Part shown: positions 28,611 to 37,872 of the stretch, piece by piece
Position numbering within the stretch: the stretch's first letter is position 1
Layout: each line of letters starts with the position of its first letter
Assembly: GCF_039555535.1 (NCBI RefSeq)
Contig: NZ_CP154630.1
Coordinates: 186,001 to 250,000 of the forward strand
Origin: Stenotrophomonas maltophilia
GTDB lineage: Bacteria > Pseudomonadota > Gammaproteobacteria > Xanthomonadales > Xanthomonadaceae
Reading direction: 5' to 3'
DNA length: 64,000 bases
Notes under the pieces: model-generated
The model's database searches: none
What the model was told of the DNA's origin: nothing
What the model saw: only the letters and a program-made list of their open reading frames with translations
Made by a program: the position numbers and the translations under genes

Positions 28611-30287
28611 TCACATGCCCGAGTAGTTCGGGCCGCCGCCGCCCTGCGGGGTCACCCACACGATGTTCTGGGTGGGGTCCTTGATGTCGCAGGTCTTGCA
28701 GTGCACGCAGTTCTGCGCGTTGATCTGCAGCCGCGCGTTGTCGGCTTCGCCAACGAACTCGTACACGCCGGCCGGGCAGTAGCGCGCTTCCGGGCCGGCG
28801 TACTCGGCCAGGTTCACCTTCACCGGAATGCTCGGATCCTTCAGCGTCAGATGGCTGGGCTGGTTCTCGTCGTGGTTGGTGCTGCTCAGGAACACCGAAC
28901 TGAGGCGATCGAAGGTCAGCACGCCATCGGGCTTGGGGTAGGCGATGCGGGTGTGCTTGGACGCAGGTTCCAGGCAGGCGTGGTCCGGCTGGGTACGGTG
29001 CAGGGTCCACGGCGGGTTGCGCACGCCCAGCTTGGGCAGCAGCCACTGCTCCACGCCGGTCATCAGCGTGGCCACGGTCTGGCCCTTCTTGAACCACTGC
29101 TTGAAGTTCTTGGCCTGCTGCAGTTCGGTGAACAGCCAGCTGGCTTCGAACGCCTTCGGATAGGCGCTCAGTTCATCGTGCTGGCGGTCAGCAGCCAGCG
29201 CGTCGAACGCGGCGTCGGCGCACAGCATGCCGGTCTTGATCGCCGCGTGGCTGCCCTTGATGCGGCTGGCGTTGAGGTAGCCGGCCTCGCAGCCGACCAG
29301 TGCGCCACCCGGGAACACCGTCTTCGGCAACGACAGCAGGCCACCGGCGGTGATCGCGCGTGCGCCGTAGCCGATGCGGGTGCCGCCTTCCAGGTGCTTG
29401 CGGATGTCCGGGTGGGTCTTGAAGCGCTGGAATTCCTCGAACGGGCTCAGCCACGGGTTTTTGTAGTCCAGGCCGACCACGTAGCCGATGGCGACCTTGC
29501 CGCCGTCGGCGTGGTACAGGAACGCGCCGCCGTAGGTGTCGCTGTCCAGCGGCCAGCCGGCGGCATGCACCACCAGGCCCGGCTCATGCTTGGCCGGGTC
29601 GATCTGCCACAGTTCCTTGATGCCGATGCCGTAGGCCTGCGGGTCCTTGCCTTCGTCCAGTTTGTAGCGTGCGATCAGCTGGCGGCCCAGGTGGCCGCGC
29701 GCGCCTTCGGCGAAGATCGTGTACTTCGCCTGCAGGGCCATGCCGCGCTCGAACGCCGGGCCGATGCTGCCGTCCTTCTCGATGCCCATGTCGCCGGTGG
29801 CCACGCCGATCACTTCACCGTTGTCGCCATAGAGCACTTCGGCGGCGGCGAAGCCCGGGAAGATGGCCACTTCCAGCGCCTCGGCCTGCTGCGCCAGCCA
29901 GCGCGTCACTTCGCCCAGGCTGATGATGTAGTTGCCTTCGTTGTGGAAGCACTCCGGCAGCAGCGCGTTGGGCGTGCCGCGCGAACCGGTTTCGCTGAGG
30001 AACAGGAATTCGTCGCGGGTGACCTTCTGCTTCAGCGGTGCGCCGCGCTCGGCCCAGTCCGGGAACAGTTCGGTCAGCGCGCGCGGGTCCATCACCGCAC
30101 CGGACAGCACGTGAGCGCCTGGTTCGGATCCCTTTTCCAGCACGCACACCGACAGCTCGCGGCCGGCTTCGATCGCGCGCTGGCGCAGGCGGATCGCGGT
30201 GGCCAGGCCGGCGGGGCCGGCACCGACGATCACCACGTCGAATTCCATTACTTCACGCGGGGGCAGGGCGTTGGCTTCAGCGCTCAT
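28611..30287 (-). CDS. etfD: Electron transfer flavoprotein-ubiquinone oxidoreductase
   Basis: A 558-residue ETF-QO that moves electrons from acyl-CoA dehydrogenases, via ETF, to ubiquinone. The FAD-binding motif is VVIVGAGPAGLATA (18-31). A ubiquinone/FAD domain follows, and the C-terminal 4Fe-4S ferredoxin domain has CPAGVYEF and CVHCKTCDIKDP (four Cys ligands). Length is typical. ATG 30287 is preferred, with ATG 30296 an alternative. Divergent from the glutaryl-CoA dehydrogenase gene, whose electrons it should receive. Confidence 0.95.
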   Translation of the reverse strand: MSAEANALPPREVMEFDVVIVGAGPAGLATAIRLRQRAIEAGRELSVCVLEKGSEPGAHVLSGAVMDPRALTELFPDWAERGAPLKQKVTRDEFLFLSETGSRGTPNALLPECFHNEGNYIISLGEVTRWLAQQAEALEVAIFPGFAAAEVLYGDNGEVIGVATGDMGIEKDGSIGPAFERGMALQAKYTIFAEGARGHLGRQLIARYKLDEGKDPQAYGIGIKELWQIDPAKHEPGLVVHAAGWPLDSDTYGGAFLYHADGGKVAIGYVVGLDYKNPWLSPFEEFQRFKTHPDIRKHLEGGTRIGYGARAITAGGLLSLPKTVFPGGALVGCEAGYLNASRIKGSHAAIKTGMLCADAAFDALAADRQHDELSAYPKAFEASWLFTELQQAKNFKQWFKKGQTVATLMTGVEQWLLPKLGVRNPPWTLHRTQPDHACLEPASKHTRIAYPKPDGVLTFDRLSSVFLSSTNHDENQPSHLTLKDPSIPVKVNLAEYAGPEARYCPAGVYEFVGEADNARLQINAQNCVHCKTCDIKDPTQNIVWVTPQGGGGPNYSGM

Positions 30288-30474
30288 CGATTGCATGACT
30301 CGTGGGTAGGGCCGGCATCGGGGCCACCGGCGGTGCCTGGGAATCGCGCGTGCGGCCACGGGCGAAACGGTTGTTTGAATGTGTCAGGGTACCGGGACGC
30401 GCCGGATCCAGCTAGATCGCCGATGTTCACACCCGGATTGCTGCAATGCAGCGTAGGGCCGCAGCTCTGGTGGA

Positions 30475-30492
30475 TGCCGACCTTGGTCGGCA
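30475..30492. repeat. 18-bp palindrome of the SMAG-like set
   Basis: TGCCGACC-TT-GGTCGGCA, identical to the first arm of the repeat at 15634-15651, in the divergent gap between the ETF-QO and glutaryl-CoA dehydrogenase genes. It is a monomer with a degenerate head (GTGGA instead of GTAGA). Confidence 0.75.
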
Positions 30493-30544
30493 CGCTCTGC
30501 CCGGATGACCGACAATGGCCGGGTCCTGACTGCGTGTGAGTGCC

Positions 30545-31708
30545 ATGGCTTTGCATCCGTACGATCTGTTCGATGTCCGTTCCCTGCTCAACGAGGAAGA
30601 GCGCGCCGTACAGGAGAGCGTCGCCCGCTTCACCAACGAGCGGGTGCTGCCGATCATCGGCGATGCCTTTGACCAGGCACGTTTCCCCGACGAACTGGTG
30701 CCGGAGATCGCCTCGTTGGGCCTGCTCGGTGCGACCCTGCCGGCCGAGTACGGCGGCGGTGGCCTCGGTGCGGTCAGCTACGGCCTGATCTGCCAGGAAC
30801 TGGAGCGCGGTGACTCGGGCCTGCGCAGCTTCGTGTCGGTGCAGAGCTCGCTGTGCATGTACCCGATCTACGCCTACGGCAGCGAAGAACAGCGCCTGCA
30901 ATGGCTGCCGGCGATGGCCCGCGGCGAACTGATCGGCTGTTTCGGCCTGACCGAGGCGCACGGCGGTTCCGACCCGGCCAGCATGAAGACCCGCGCGGTG
31001 CGCGACGGCAGCGACTGGCGCATCAGCGGCAGCAAGATGTGGATCACCAGCGGCCCGGTGGCCGACCTGGCCATCGTCTGGGCACAGACCGAGGACGGCA
31101 TCCAGGGCTTCGTGCTGGAAAAAGGCATGGCCGGTTTCACCACGCAGGAAATCAAGCACAAGATGAGCCTGCGCGCGTCGCTGACCGGCGCGCTGTTCTT
31201 CGACGACGTGCGCGTGCCCGACAGCCACCGCCTGCCGAACGTAAAAGGCCTGAAGGGCCCGCTGGGCTGCCTGACCCAGGCCCGTTACGGCATCAGCTGG
31301 GGCCCGATCGGTGCCGCCATCGCCTGCCTGGATGAGGCGCTGGGCTACGCCAAGGAGCGCGTGCTGTTCGGCCGCCCATTGGCGGCCACGCAGAGCGCGC
31401 AGATCAAGCTGGCCGAGATGGCCCGCCGCATCACCACCGCGCAGCTGCTGGCACTGCAGCTGGGCCGCCTGAAGGAAGCTGGCCAGCTGCAGCCGCAGCA
31501 GGTCAGCCTGGCCAAGTGGAACAACTGCCGCATGGCCATTGATATCGCCCGCGAGTGCCGCGACCTGCTGGGCGGGGCCGGCATCACCACCGAACACGTG
31601 GCGATCCGGCATGCGCTGAACCTGGAATCGGTGATCACCTATGAAGGCACCGAGACCGTGCACCAGCTGGTGATCGGGCGTGAGTTGACCGGCATCAACG
31701 CGTTTTGA
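30545..31708 (+). CDS. gcdH: Glutaryl-CoA dehydrogenase (acyl-CoA dehydrogenase family)
   Basis: A 387-residue acyl-CoA dehydrogenase. The segment GDSGLRSFVSVQSSL (near 100) carries the Arg typical of glutaryl-CoA dehydrogenase for the second carboxylate. FAD/substrate motifs are CFGLTEAHGGSDP and MWITSGP. The catalytic base is Glu367 in YEGTE, followed by ELTGINAF at the end. It oxidatively decarboxylates glutaryl-CoA to crotonyl-CoA in lysine/tryptophan breakdown and hands electrons to ETF. ATG 30545 is preferred; GTG 30536 is an in-frame alternative. Confidence 0.9.
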   Translation: MALHPYDLFDVRSLLNEEERAVQESVARFTNERVLPIIGDAFDQARFPDELVPEIASLGLLGATLPAEYGGGGLGAVSYGLICQELERGDSGLRSFVSVQSSLCMYPIYAYGSEEQRLQWLPAMARGELIGCFGLTEAHGGSDPASMKTRAVRDGSDWRISGSKMWITSGPVADLAIVWAQTEDGIQGFVLEKGMAGFTTQEIKHKMSLRASLTGALFFDDVRVPDSHRLPNVKGLKGPLGCLTQARYGISWGPIGAAIACLDEALGYAKERVLFGRPLAATQSAQIKLAEMARRITTAQLLALQLGRLKEAGQLQPQQVSLAKWNNCRMAIDIARECRDLLGGAGITTEHVAIRHALNLESVITYEGTETVHQLVIGRELTGINAF

Positions 31709-31738
31709 CGCTATCCGGTTTCCGGACGCGATACGGGG

Positions 31739-31800
31739 GAGCCGAGCGCGGGCTCGGCTCTAAAGGAGCGTACGTGTAGAGCCGAGCCCATGCTCGGCTG
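31739..31800. repeat. SMAG-type palindrome pair
   Basis: Arms GCCGAGC/GCTCGGC occur twice (31741-31758 and 31781-31798), the second headed by GTAGA. It lies between the convergent gcdH and trmL genes and may act as a bidirectional terminator. Confidence 0.8.
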
Positions 31801-31807
31801 CTTTCTT

Positions 31808-32287
31808 TCACGCCCCGCCGGCAAACCCGTGCTGGCGCCAGGCCTCGTACATCACCACGGCAACGGTATTGGATAGATTGAGGCTGCGGTTGTCCGGCCG
31901 CATCGGCAGGCGCAGGCGGCGGCCATCAGGCAGGGCGTCGAGCACGTCCTGCGGCAGGCCGCGGCTTTCCGGGCCGAACAGGAACGCATCACCGTCTTCG
32001 AACGCCACGCTGTCATAGCGGACGCTGGCACGCGTACTCAGGGCGAACAACCGCTTCGGTGCGATTCGCGCCAGCGCTGTGTCCAGGTCGGGGTGCACCT
32101 GCAGGCGCGAATACTCGTGGTAGTCCAGGCCGGCGCGCTTGAGCTGCTTGTCTTCCAGTGCGAAGCCGAGTGGCTCGACCAGGTGCAGCTGCGCGCCGGT
32201 GTTGGCACAGAGCCGGATCACGTTGCCCGTGTTGGGCGGGATTTCCGGTTGGAACAGGATCACGTGGAACTGGGGCGCGGCATTCAT
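31808..32287 (-). CDS. trmL: tRNA (cytidine/uridine-34 2'-O)-methyltransferase TrmL
   Basis: A 159-residue SPOUT methyltransferase. The three signature blocks are NTGNVIRLCANTG near the N-terminus, LFGPESRGLP in the middle and LNLSNTVAVVMYEA at the trefoil knot. It methylates the wobble ribose of leucine tRNAs using SAM. Full family length. ATG 32287 aligns with the usual start (short leader then FHVILFQPEIPPNTG, part). Confidence 0.95.
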   Translation of the reverse strand: MNAAPQFHVILFQPEIPPNTGNVIRLCANTGAQLHLVEPLGFALEDKQLKRAGLDYHEYSRLQVHPDLDTALARIAPKRLFALSTRASVRYDSVAFEDGDAFLFGPESRGLPQDVLDALPDGRRLRLPMRPDNRSLNLSNTVAVVMYEAWRQHGFAGGA

Positions 32288-32356
32288 CGGCGCAGTGTAC
32301 CTGCGACGGCCGCCGCCTTTACGGCGCACGCCCTGCGCGAGGCAGGGCGGCACCGC

Positions 32357-32833
32357 TTACGGGCGCAGCAGGACCTGGGCGGTTTCGGTTGCCAGGGCCT
32401 GCAGGTCGGCAGCGCTCGGACGCACCTGCAGGGCCGGCAGGTTGACGATCACCTGGTTGGCGACGCTGGTGGCGGCGGCGGCCAGGGTGGCGGCGTAGCG
32501 CTGGGCTTCCAGTTCGGCGGCCAGGGCGACGCGCTGTTCCAGGCTCGGGCGCACTTCCACCGAGGCCAGGGTGGTGATCGGCATCGCGGCGGCGACCGGG
32601 GCGGCGACGTAGCCGCTGCGCTCGGCCAGCTGGTCGGCGCTCGGGCGCACTTCCACGGTGGCCAGGGTCGGGATGCCGCTGGCCTGTTCCCAGGCCTGCT
32701 GGGCCAGCTGGTCGGCGGCCGGGCGGACCTGCACGGTAGACAGGGTCTTGATGGATTCGGAGGCCTGCACCGACGAAACAACCGCGGTGCCGGCGATCAG
32801 GGCGATGGCGATGGCAATGGTCTTGGCGTTCAT
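32357..32833 (-). CDS. Secreted protein with four V-x-V-R-P repeats
   Basis: A 158-residue protein with a signal peptide (IAIAIALIAGTAVVSSVQA-SE). The mature chain carries four copies of a short motif: VQVRPAADQLA (34), VEVRPSADQLA (60), VEVRPSLEQRV (92) and LQVRPSAADLQAL (135), spaced by 26, 32 and 43 residues of Ala-rich sequence. No enzyme motif, no cysteine. The unit beta strand-RPS-helix suggests a modular surface or periplasmic scaffold. No family recognised. It is preceded by an AT-rich, promoter-like region. Confidence 0.7.
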   Translation of the reverse strand: MNAKTIAIAIALIAGTAVVSSVQASESIKTLSTVQVRPAADQLAQQAWEQASGIPTLATVEVRPSADQLAERSGYVAAPVAAAMPITTLASVEVRPSLEQRVALAAELEAQRYAATLAAAATSVANQVIVNLPALQVRPSAADLQALATETAQVLLRP

Positions 32834-33249
32834 GACGGGGCCTGTTTAGTGTTGGTGATCGGTGGTGTGGTAGTAAAGTAGTACACCAATTCTGGGCTTG
32901 CAAGGAAAATTTTAGATTTCCCGCATTTGTTCAGTCTTCAGTCAGCTTTTGTCTGAAGCCCTTCCTGGCGCAGGAACTACCAAGCAATCCTCGTGCCAAC
33001 TTTTAGTTGTTGATTTACAAGGGTTTTTTTTGGATAGAAAGGTGTCCGGTGGGCGGACACCTGTCCATTCGATGCACCGCGGACACTGTCCGGACGCCTG
33101 CTGCGGGCGCATGTGACTTCCCACGCCGGCCTGGGACGGCTGCCCGGATGGCGAATCGGGGCAAACACCCCCAGTGACTGGCGACCGATTCCTGCCATTG
33201 CGTGCGCACGCTAGGATCGGGGTTCACCTATGTGACCAAGGATCCGGAT
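32834..33249. other. Divergent intergenic region with promoter-like AT-rich DNA and hairpin
   Basis: About 416 bases without a gene, between the V-x-V-R-P repeat gene (minus) and the M16 protease (plus). It is unusually AT-rich at 32870-33040, including an eight-T run at 33024-33031. It also holds a 9-bp hairpin (AGGTGTCCG 33040-33048 with CGGACACCT 33054-33062) and further GTCC/GGAC repeats to about 33100. Promoters for both flanking genes are expected here. Confidence 0.5.
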
Positions 33250-36099
33250 ATGTCTCTCGCCCTTCGCCCGCGCGCTGCGCTGCTGGCCGTCGCCCTCAGC
33301 ACCGCCCTGGGCACGCTTGTGCCTTCCCATGCGTTGGCGGCAAAGCCGGCCGCACCGGCCAGGGTCGATATCCCGTATGAGCAGTTCACCCTGCCCAACG
33401 GCCTGCGCGTGATCGTGCATACCGATCGCAAGGCGCCGATCGTCGCGGTCAACGTCTGGTATCACGTCGGCAGCAAGGACGAACCGGCCGGCCGCACCGG
33501 CTTCGCGCACCTGTTCGAACACCTGATGTTCCAGGGCAGCGAAAACCACAGCGGCGAATTCTTCGAGCCGTTCAAGCAGGTGGGTGCCACCAACCAGAAC
33601 GGCACCACCAATACCGACCGCACCAATTACTTCGAGAACGTGCCGACCACCGCGCTGGACATGGCGCTGTGGATGGAATCGGACCGCATGGGCCACCTGG
33701 TCGGCGCGATCGACCAGGCGGCGCTGGACGAGCAGCGCGGCGTGGTGCAGAACGAGAAGCGCCAGGGCGAAAACCAGCCCTACGGGCAGGCCTGGGACCA
33801 GCTCAACAAGGCGATGTACCCGGTGGGCCACCCGTACCACCACGGCGTGATCGGTTCGATGAACGATCTGAACGCCGCGTCGCTGGATGACGTGAAAACC
33901 TGGTTCCGCACCTGGTACGGCCCGAACAATGCGGTGCTGGTGCTGGCCGGTGACATCGACCTGGCCACCGCCAAGGAAAAGGTCGGCAAGTACTTCGGCA
34001 GCATTCCGGCCGGCCCGACCATGGCGCAGCCGGCGGTGAACGTGGCCAAGCGCACTGCCGATACCCGCGAGACGATGACCGACAAGGTGCCGCAGGCGCG
34101 CATCTACCGCGCCTGGAACGTGCCGCAGGTCGGCACCACCGAGGTCGATCAGCTGCAGCTGTTCGCGCAGGTGCTGGGCGGTGCCAAGTCCTCGCGCCTG
34201 AGCCAGCGCCTGCAGCACCAGGACAAGCTGGTGGACAGCATCGCGTCGGGCCTGTCGACCTCGCAGCTGGGTTCGAACTTCGTGATCATGGCGACGGTCA
34301 AGCAGGGCCAGGACCCGGCCAAGGTCGAGAAGATCATCGACGAGGAACTGGACCGGCTGATCAAGCAGGGCCCGACCGCGGCCGAGCTGGAGCGCGCCAA
34401 GACCGGTGCCCGCGCCGGTTTCATCCGCGGCATTGAGCGCATCGGTGGTTTCGGCGGCAAGGCCGACGCACTGGCCGAGTGCGCGGTGTTCACCGGCGAC
34501 CCGGGCTGCTTCCGCACCTCGCTGGCCAACATCGAGAAGGCCAGTGCCGCTGATCTGAGCCGGCTCGGCGCGCAGTGGCTGGACAAGGGCAGCCACACCC
34601 TGGTGATCGCACCGGGTGAACGTGTGGCACTGAAGGAAGACCCGAGCCAGGCGCCGAAGCCGTTCAATGTGCCTGCAGTGGACCCGAAGTACAGCACCCT
34701 GCCGGAGCAGGTCGACCGCAAGGCCGGCGTACCGCAGACCCGCGAGTTCCCGCAGTTGAAGTTCCCGGCGCTGCAGCGCGCCACGCTGAAGAACGGCACG
34801 CAGGTGATCCTGGCCGAGCGCCATGAGATTCCGGTGGTGCAGTTCAGCTACCAGTTCCCGGGCGGCTTCAGTGCCGACCAGGGCCGCAAGCCGGGCACCG
34901 CCAACTTCACCATGAGCCTGATGACCGAGGGTGCGGGCAAGCTCGGTTCGTTGGCCTTTGCCGATGCCGCCGACGCGCTGGGCGCGAGCCTGGACGCCTC
35001 GGCCGGCCTGGATTCGATGAGCGTGGACCTGTCGGCGCTGAAGGAAAACCTGGCGCCGTCGCTGGCGCTGTACCGCGACCTGCTGCGCGAGCCGCGCTTC
35101 GAACAGGGCGAGATCGACCGGGTCAAGGCGAGCTGGATCGCCGGCATCCAGCAGGAGAAGGTCAACCCGGGTGCGGTGGCGATGCGCGTGCTGCCGCCGC
35201 TGCTGTACGGCAAGGGCCACCCGTATGCCATTCCGTTCACCGGCAGCGGTGACGAAGCGGCGATCAACGGCCTGACCCGCGAAGACCTGGTCGACTTCCA
35301 CCATGACTGGCTGCGCCCGCAGAACGGCACCCTGATCGTGGTCGGTGACACCACCCTGGCCGAGATCGTGCCGCTGCTGGACAAGCAGCTGGGCGACTGG
35401 AAGGCCAGTGGCGACGCTCCGCAGGTGAAGGCGGCCACCGACGTCGCGCTGCCGAAGGGTCCGCGCGTGTTCCTGATCGATCAGCCGGGCGCGGTGCAGG
35501 CCAACCTGTTCGCCGGCCAGGTGGTGGCGCCCTCCAGCGCTGCCAGCTCGACCCGCTTCGACATCGCCAACGGCGTGATCGGCGGCGACTTCACCTCGCG
35601 CCTGAACATGAACCTGCGTGAAGACAAGCACTGGTCGTACGGTGCACGCAGCAGCGCGGTCAACTCGGTGGGCCAGCGTCCGTGGATGGCCAGCGCGCCG
35701 GTGCAGATCGACAAGACCGGGCCGGCGATGGCGGAAATGCGCAAGGAAATCGCCGCGTTTGCCGATGGCAGCAAGCCGGCCACCGCCGACGAGGTGAACC
35801 GCATCCGCAACATCCAGACCCTGAGCCTGCCGGGTGCTTACGAGACCGCCAGCGCGGTGGCATCGACCATCGGCTCGATCGTGCAATTCAAGCGCCCGGA
35901 CGATTACGTGCTGCGTCGCAAGGCCGAGATCGAAGCGATGACCCCGGCGCAGGTGCAGCAGGCCGCCGCCGAGATCAAGCCGCAGGCGCTGACCTGGGTG
36001 GTGGTGGGTGACCTCAAGCAGACCGAAGCGGCCGTGCGCGCGCTGAACCTGGGCGAGGTGACCGTGATCGATGCCGAAGGCAACCCGGTCAAGAAATAA
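33250..36099 (+). CDS. M16-family zinc metallopeptidase (two-module, secreted)
   Basis: A 949-residue periplasmic or outer-membrane-associated inverzincin with a signal peptide (ending ALA-AKPA). Two M16 modules follow. The first (about 40-490) has the zinc motif HLFEH (87-91) and the distal Glu expected in DEQRGVVQNEKRQ. The second (about 515-930) lacks HxxEH and is the usual inactive partner. Length matches pitrilysin/PqqL-like two-module proteins. ATG 33250 with AAGGA just upstream. It probably degrades periplasmic peptides; substrate unknown. Confidence 0.92.
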   Translation: MSLALRPRAALLAVALSTALGTLVPSHALAAKPAAPARVDIPYEQFTLPNGLRVIVHTDRKAPIVAVNVWYHVGSKDEPAGRTGFAHLFEHLMFQGSENHSGEFFEPFKQVGATNQNGTTNTDRTNYFENVPTTALDMALWMESDRMGHLVGAIDQAALDEQRGVVQNEKRQGENQPYGQAWDQLNKAMYPVGHPYHHGVIGSMNDLNAASLDDVKTWFRTWYGPNNAVLVLAGDIDLATAKEKVGKYFGSIPAGPTMAQPAVNVAKRTADTRETMTDKVPQARIYRAWNVPQVGTTEVDQLQLFAQVLGGAKSSRLSQRLQHQDKLVDSIASGLSTSQLGSNFVIMATVKQGQDPAKVEKIIDEELDRLIKQGPTAAELERAKTGARAGFIRGIERIGGFGGKADALAECAVFTGDPGCFRTSLANIEKASAADLSRLGAQWLDKGSHTLVIAPGERVALKEDPSQAPKPFNVPAVDPKYSTLPEQVDRKAGVPQTREFPQLKFPALQRATLKNGTQVILAERHEIPVVQFSYQFPGGFSADQGRKPGTANFTMSLMTEGAGKLGSLAFADAADALGASLDASAGLDSMSVDLSALKENLAPSLALYRDLLREPRFEQGEIDRVKASWIAGIQQEKVNPGAVAMRVLPPLLYGKGHPYAIPFTGSGDEAAINGLTREDLVDFHHDWLRPQNGTLIVVGDTTLAEIVPLLDKQLGDWKASGDAPQVKAATDVALPKGPRVFLIDQPGAVQANLFAGQVVAPSSAASSTRFDIANGVIGGDFTSRLNMNLREDKHWSYGARSSAVNSVGQRPWMASAPVQIDKTGPAMAEMRKEIAAFADGSKPATADEVNRIRNIQTLSLPGAYETASAVASTIGSIVQFKRPDDYVLRRKAEIEAMTPAQVQQAAAEIKPQALTWVVVGDLKQTEAAVRALNLGEVTVIDAEGNPVKK

Positions 36100-36107
36100 G
36101 GGACGTG

Positions 36108-36129
36108 CCTGCCCGCCACGGCGGGCAGG
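36108..36129 (+). terminator. Hairpin after the M16 peptidase gene
   Basis: CCTGCCCGCC and GGCGGGCAGG form a strong stem nine bases after the stop codon. No long T-tract. Confidence 0.6.
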
Positions 36130-36138
36130 TCTCCCGTG

Positions 36139-36220
36139 GTAGCGCCGGGCCATGCCCGGCGGCCTTCCAGCGGCCAGCCATGCCGAGCTGTGCGCTCGCC
36201 GGGCATGGCCCGGCGCTACC
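36139..36220. repeat. SMAG-type palindrome pair in opposite orientation
   Basis: GTAGC-headed GCCGGGC/GCCCGGC palindrome (36139-36160) and its inverted copy ending GCTAC (about 36197-36219). Confidence 0.8.
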
Positions 36221-36293
36221 TGGGCTCCGCCCCGGCTACCCCCGATTCAGGCTGTTCAGGCAGAATCCCCCCATACCCTTCCAGGATCTGCCC

Positions 36294-36611
36294 ATGCGCG
36301 TTCTGCTGCTTTCCTCCCTGCTGCTCACCGTCACCGCCTGTACCTGGGTGCCGATCGAACCGGCCGGCAAGGCGACCCGCGTGCTGCCGGCAGGCCCGGT
36401 TCCGGCCGGCTGCATTGCCAAGGGCGAGGTGGTGGTGACCGTGAAGAGCAAGGTCGGTTTCTACAACCGCAACCCGCTGCGCGTGCAGGAAGAGCTGGAA
36501 ACCTTGGCCCGCAACGAGGCTCCGAGTGCCGGCGCCAATGCCGTGCAGGCCGCCGCGGCCCCCGCCGATGGCAGCCAGCGCTTTGCTGCGTTCCAGTGCC
36601 CGCCGCGCTGA
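36294..36611 (+). CDS. DUF4156-family lipoprotein
   Basis: A 105-residue lipoprotein with lipobox TVTAC (Cys16). The mature domain VLPAGPVPAGCIAKGEVVV then SKVGFYNRNP and LETLARNEAPSAGANAVQA matches the DUF4156 envelope lipoproteins of Xanthomonads and enterics, function unknown. A second Cys pair (GCIAKG, FQCPPR) may form a disulfide. ATG 36294 follows CAGGATCTG. Confidence 0.85.
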   Translation: MRVLLLSSLLLTVTACTWVPIEPAGKATRVLPAGPVPAGCIAKGEVVVTVKSKVGFYNRNPLRVQEELETLARNEAPSAGANAVQAAAAPADGSQRFAAFQCPPR

Positions 36612-36714
36612 ACGCTTCACCATACGGGCAAGGCTGAATTCGTAAAGATGCGGTGAAGGCCCCGGGGGTTATAGAATAGCGCCCCCTTTTGCCTGAGCCT
36701 TGGCGCTAACCTCG

Positions 36715-37731
36715 ATGCTCTTCAAGAATGTCTCGATCGCCGGCCTGGCACACGTCGACGCGCCGCACACGCTGACGACCAAGGAAATCAACGAGCGGCT
36801 GCAGCCGACGTTGGACCGCCTGGGTATCCGCACCGACGTGCTCGGCGACATCGCCGGCATCCACGCCCGCCGCCTGTGGGATAACGGCGTGCTGGCGTCC
36901 GACGCTGCCACCATGGCGGGCCGCAAGGCGCTGGAAGACGCAGGCATCAATGCGACGCAGGTCGGCCTGCTGGTCAATACCTCGGTCAGCCGCGACTACC
37001 TGGAACCGTCCACCGCTTCCATCGTGTCGGGCAACCTCGGCGTCAGCGACGAGTGCATGACCTTCGACGTCGCCAATGCCTGCCTGGCCTTCATCAACGG
37101 CATGGATATCGCCGCGCGCATGATCGAGCGCGGTGATATCGACTACGCGTTGGTGGTGGACGGTGAGACCGCCAACCTGGTGTACGAGAAGACCCTGGAG
37201 CGCATGACCGCCCCGGACGTCACCGCCGACGACTTCCGCAACGAACTGGCCGCGCTGACCACCGGTTCGGGTGCCGCGGCGATGGTGATGGCGCGCTCGG
37301 AGCTGGTGCCGGACGCGCCGCGCTACAAGGGCGGCGTGACCCGTTCGGCCACCGAGTGGAACCAGCTGTGCCTGGGCAACCTGGACCGCATGGTCACCGA
37401 CACCCGCCTGTTGCTGATCGAAGGCATCAAGCTGGCGCAGAAGACCTTCAGCGCCGCCAAGATCGCCCTGGGCTGGGCCGTGGAAGAGCTGGACCAGTTC
37501 GTGATCCACCAGGTCAGCCAGCCGCACACCGCCGCGTTCATCAAGAACTTCGGCATCGACCCGAAGAAGGTCATGACCATCTTCGGCGAGCACGGCAACA
37601 TCGGCCCGGCCTCGGTGCCGATCGTGCTGAGCAAGCTCAAGCAGCTGGGCAAGCTGAAGAAGGGCGATCGCATCGCGCTTCTGGGCATCGGCTCGGGCCT
37701 GAACTGTTCGATGGCTGAAGTGGTCTGGTAA
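36715..37731 (+). CDS. oleA: OleA, thiolase-fold condensing enzyme for olefin synthesis
   Basis: A 338-residue thiolase-superfamily enzyme that condenses two fatty acyl-CoAs head-to-head to a beta-keto acid, the first step of long-chain cis-olefin synthesis. Catalytic Cys123 is in DVANACLAFING and the essential Glu97 is in RDYLEPSTA; His and Asn are in VIHQVS and GEHGNIGPAS. Length and motifs agree with the well-studied Xanthomonas campestris OleA. ATG 36715 matches that protein's N-terminus; a TTG at 36700 is in frame. Confidence 0.96.
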   Translation: MLFKNVSIAGLAHVDAPHTLTTKEINERLQPTLDRLGIRTDVLGDIAGIHARRLWDNGVLASDAATMAGRKALEDAGINATQVGLLVNTSVSRDYLEPSTASIVSGNLGVSDECMTFDVANACLAFINGMDIAARMIERGDIDYALVVDGETANLVYEKTLERMTAPDVTADDFRNELAALTTGSGAAAMVMARSELVPDAPRYKGGVTRSATEWNQLCLGNLDRMVTDTRLLLIEGIKLAQKTFSAAKIALGWAVEELDQFVIHQVSQPHTAAFIKNFGIDPKKVMTIFGEHGNIGPASVPIVLSKLKQLGKLKKGDRIALLGIGSGLNCSMAEVVW

Positions 37732-37753
37732 GCAGCCCGCTGCCTGACTCCCT

Positions 37754-37841
37754 GTAGAGCCGAGCCCACGCTCGGCTCACGCGCACAGCGCGGTTCTTCC
37801 GCGGCCTGACCGGAGAGCCGCCGAGCATGGCTCGGCGCTAC
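37754..37841. repeat. SMAG-type palindromes between oleA and oleB
   Basis: GTAGAGCCGAGC...GCTCGGCT (about 37754-37777) and an inverted partner ending in GCTAC (about 37818-37841) lie inside the ole cluster. Confidence 0.75.
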
Positions 37842-37872
37842 ACCGCGCCGCGATTCTTCCAAGGTGCTCCGC

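Noticed and set aside
33211..36153. 980-codon minus-strand frame opposite the M16 protease
   Set aside because: Mirror frame of a clear HxxEH protease with signal peptide; composition is typical of an antisense frame.
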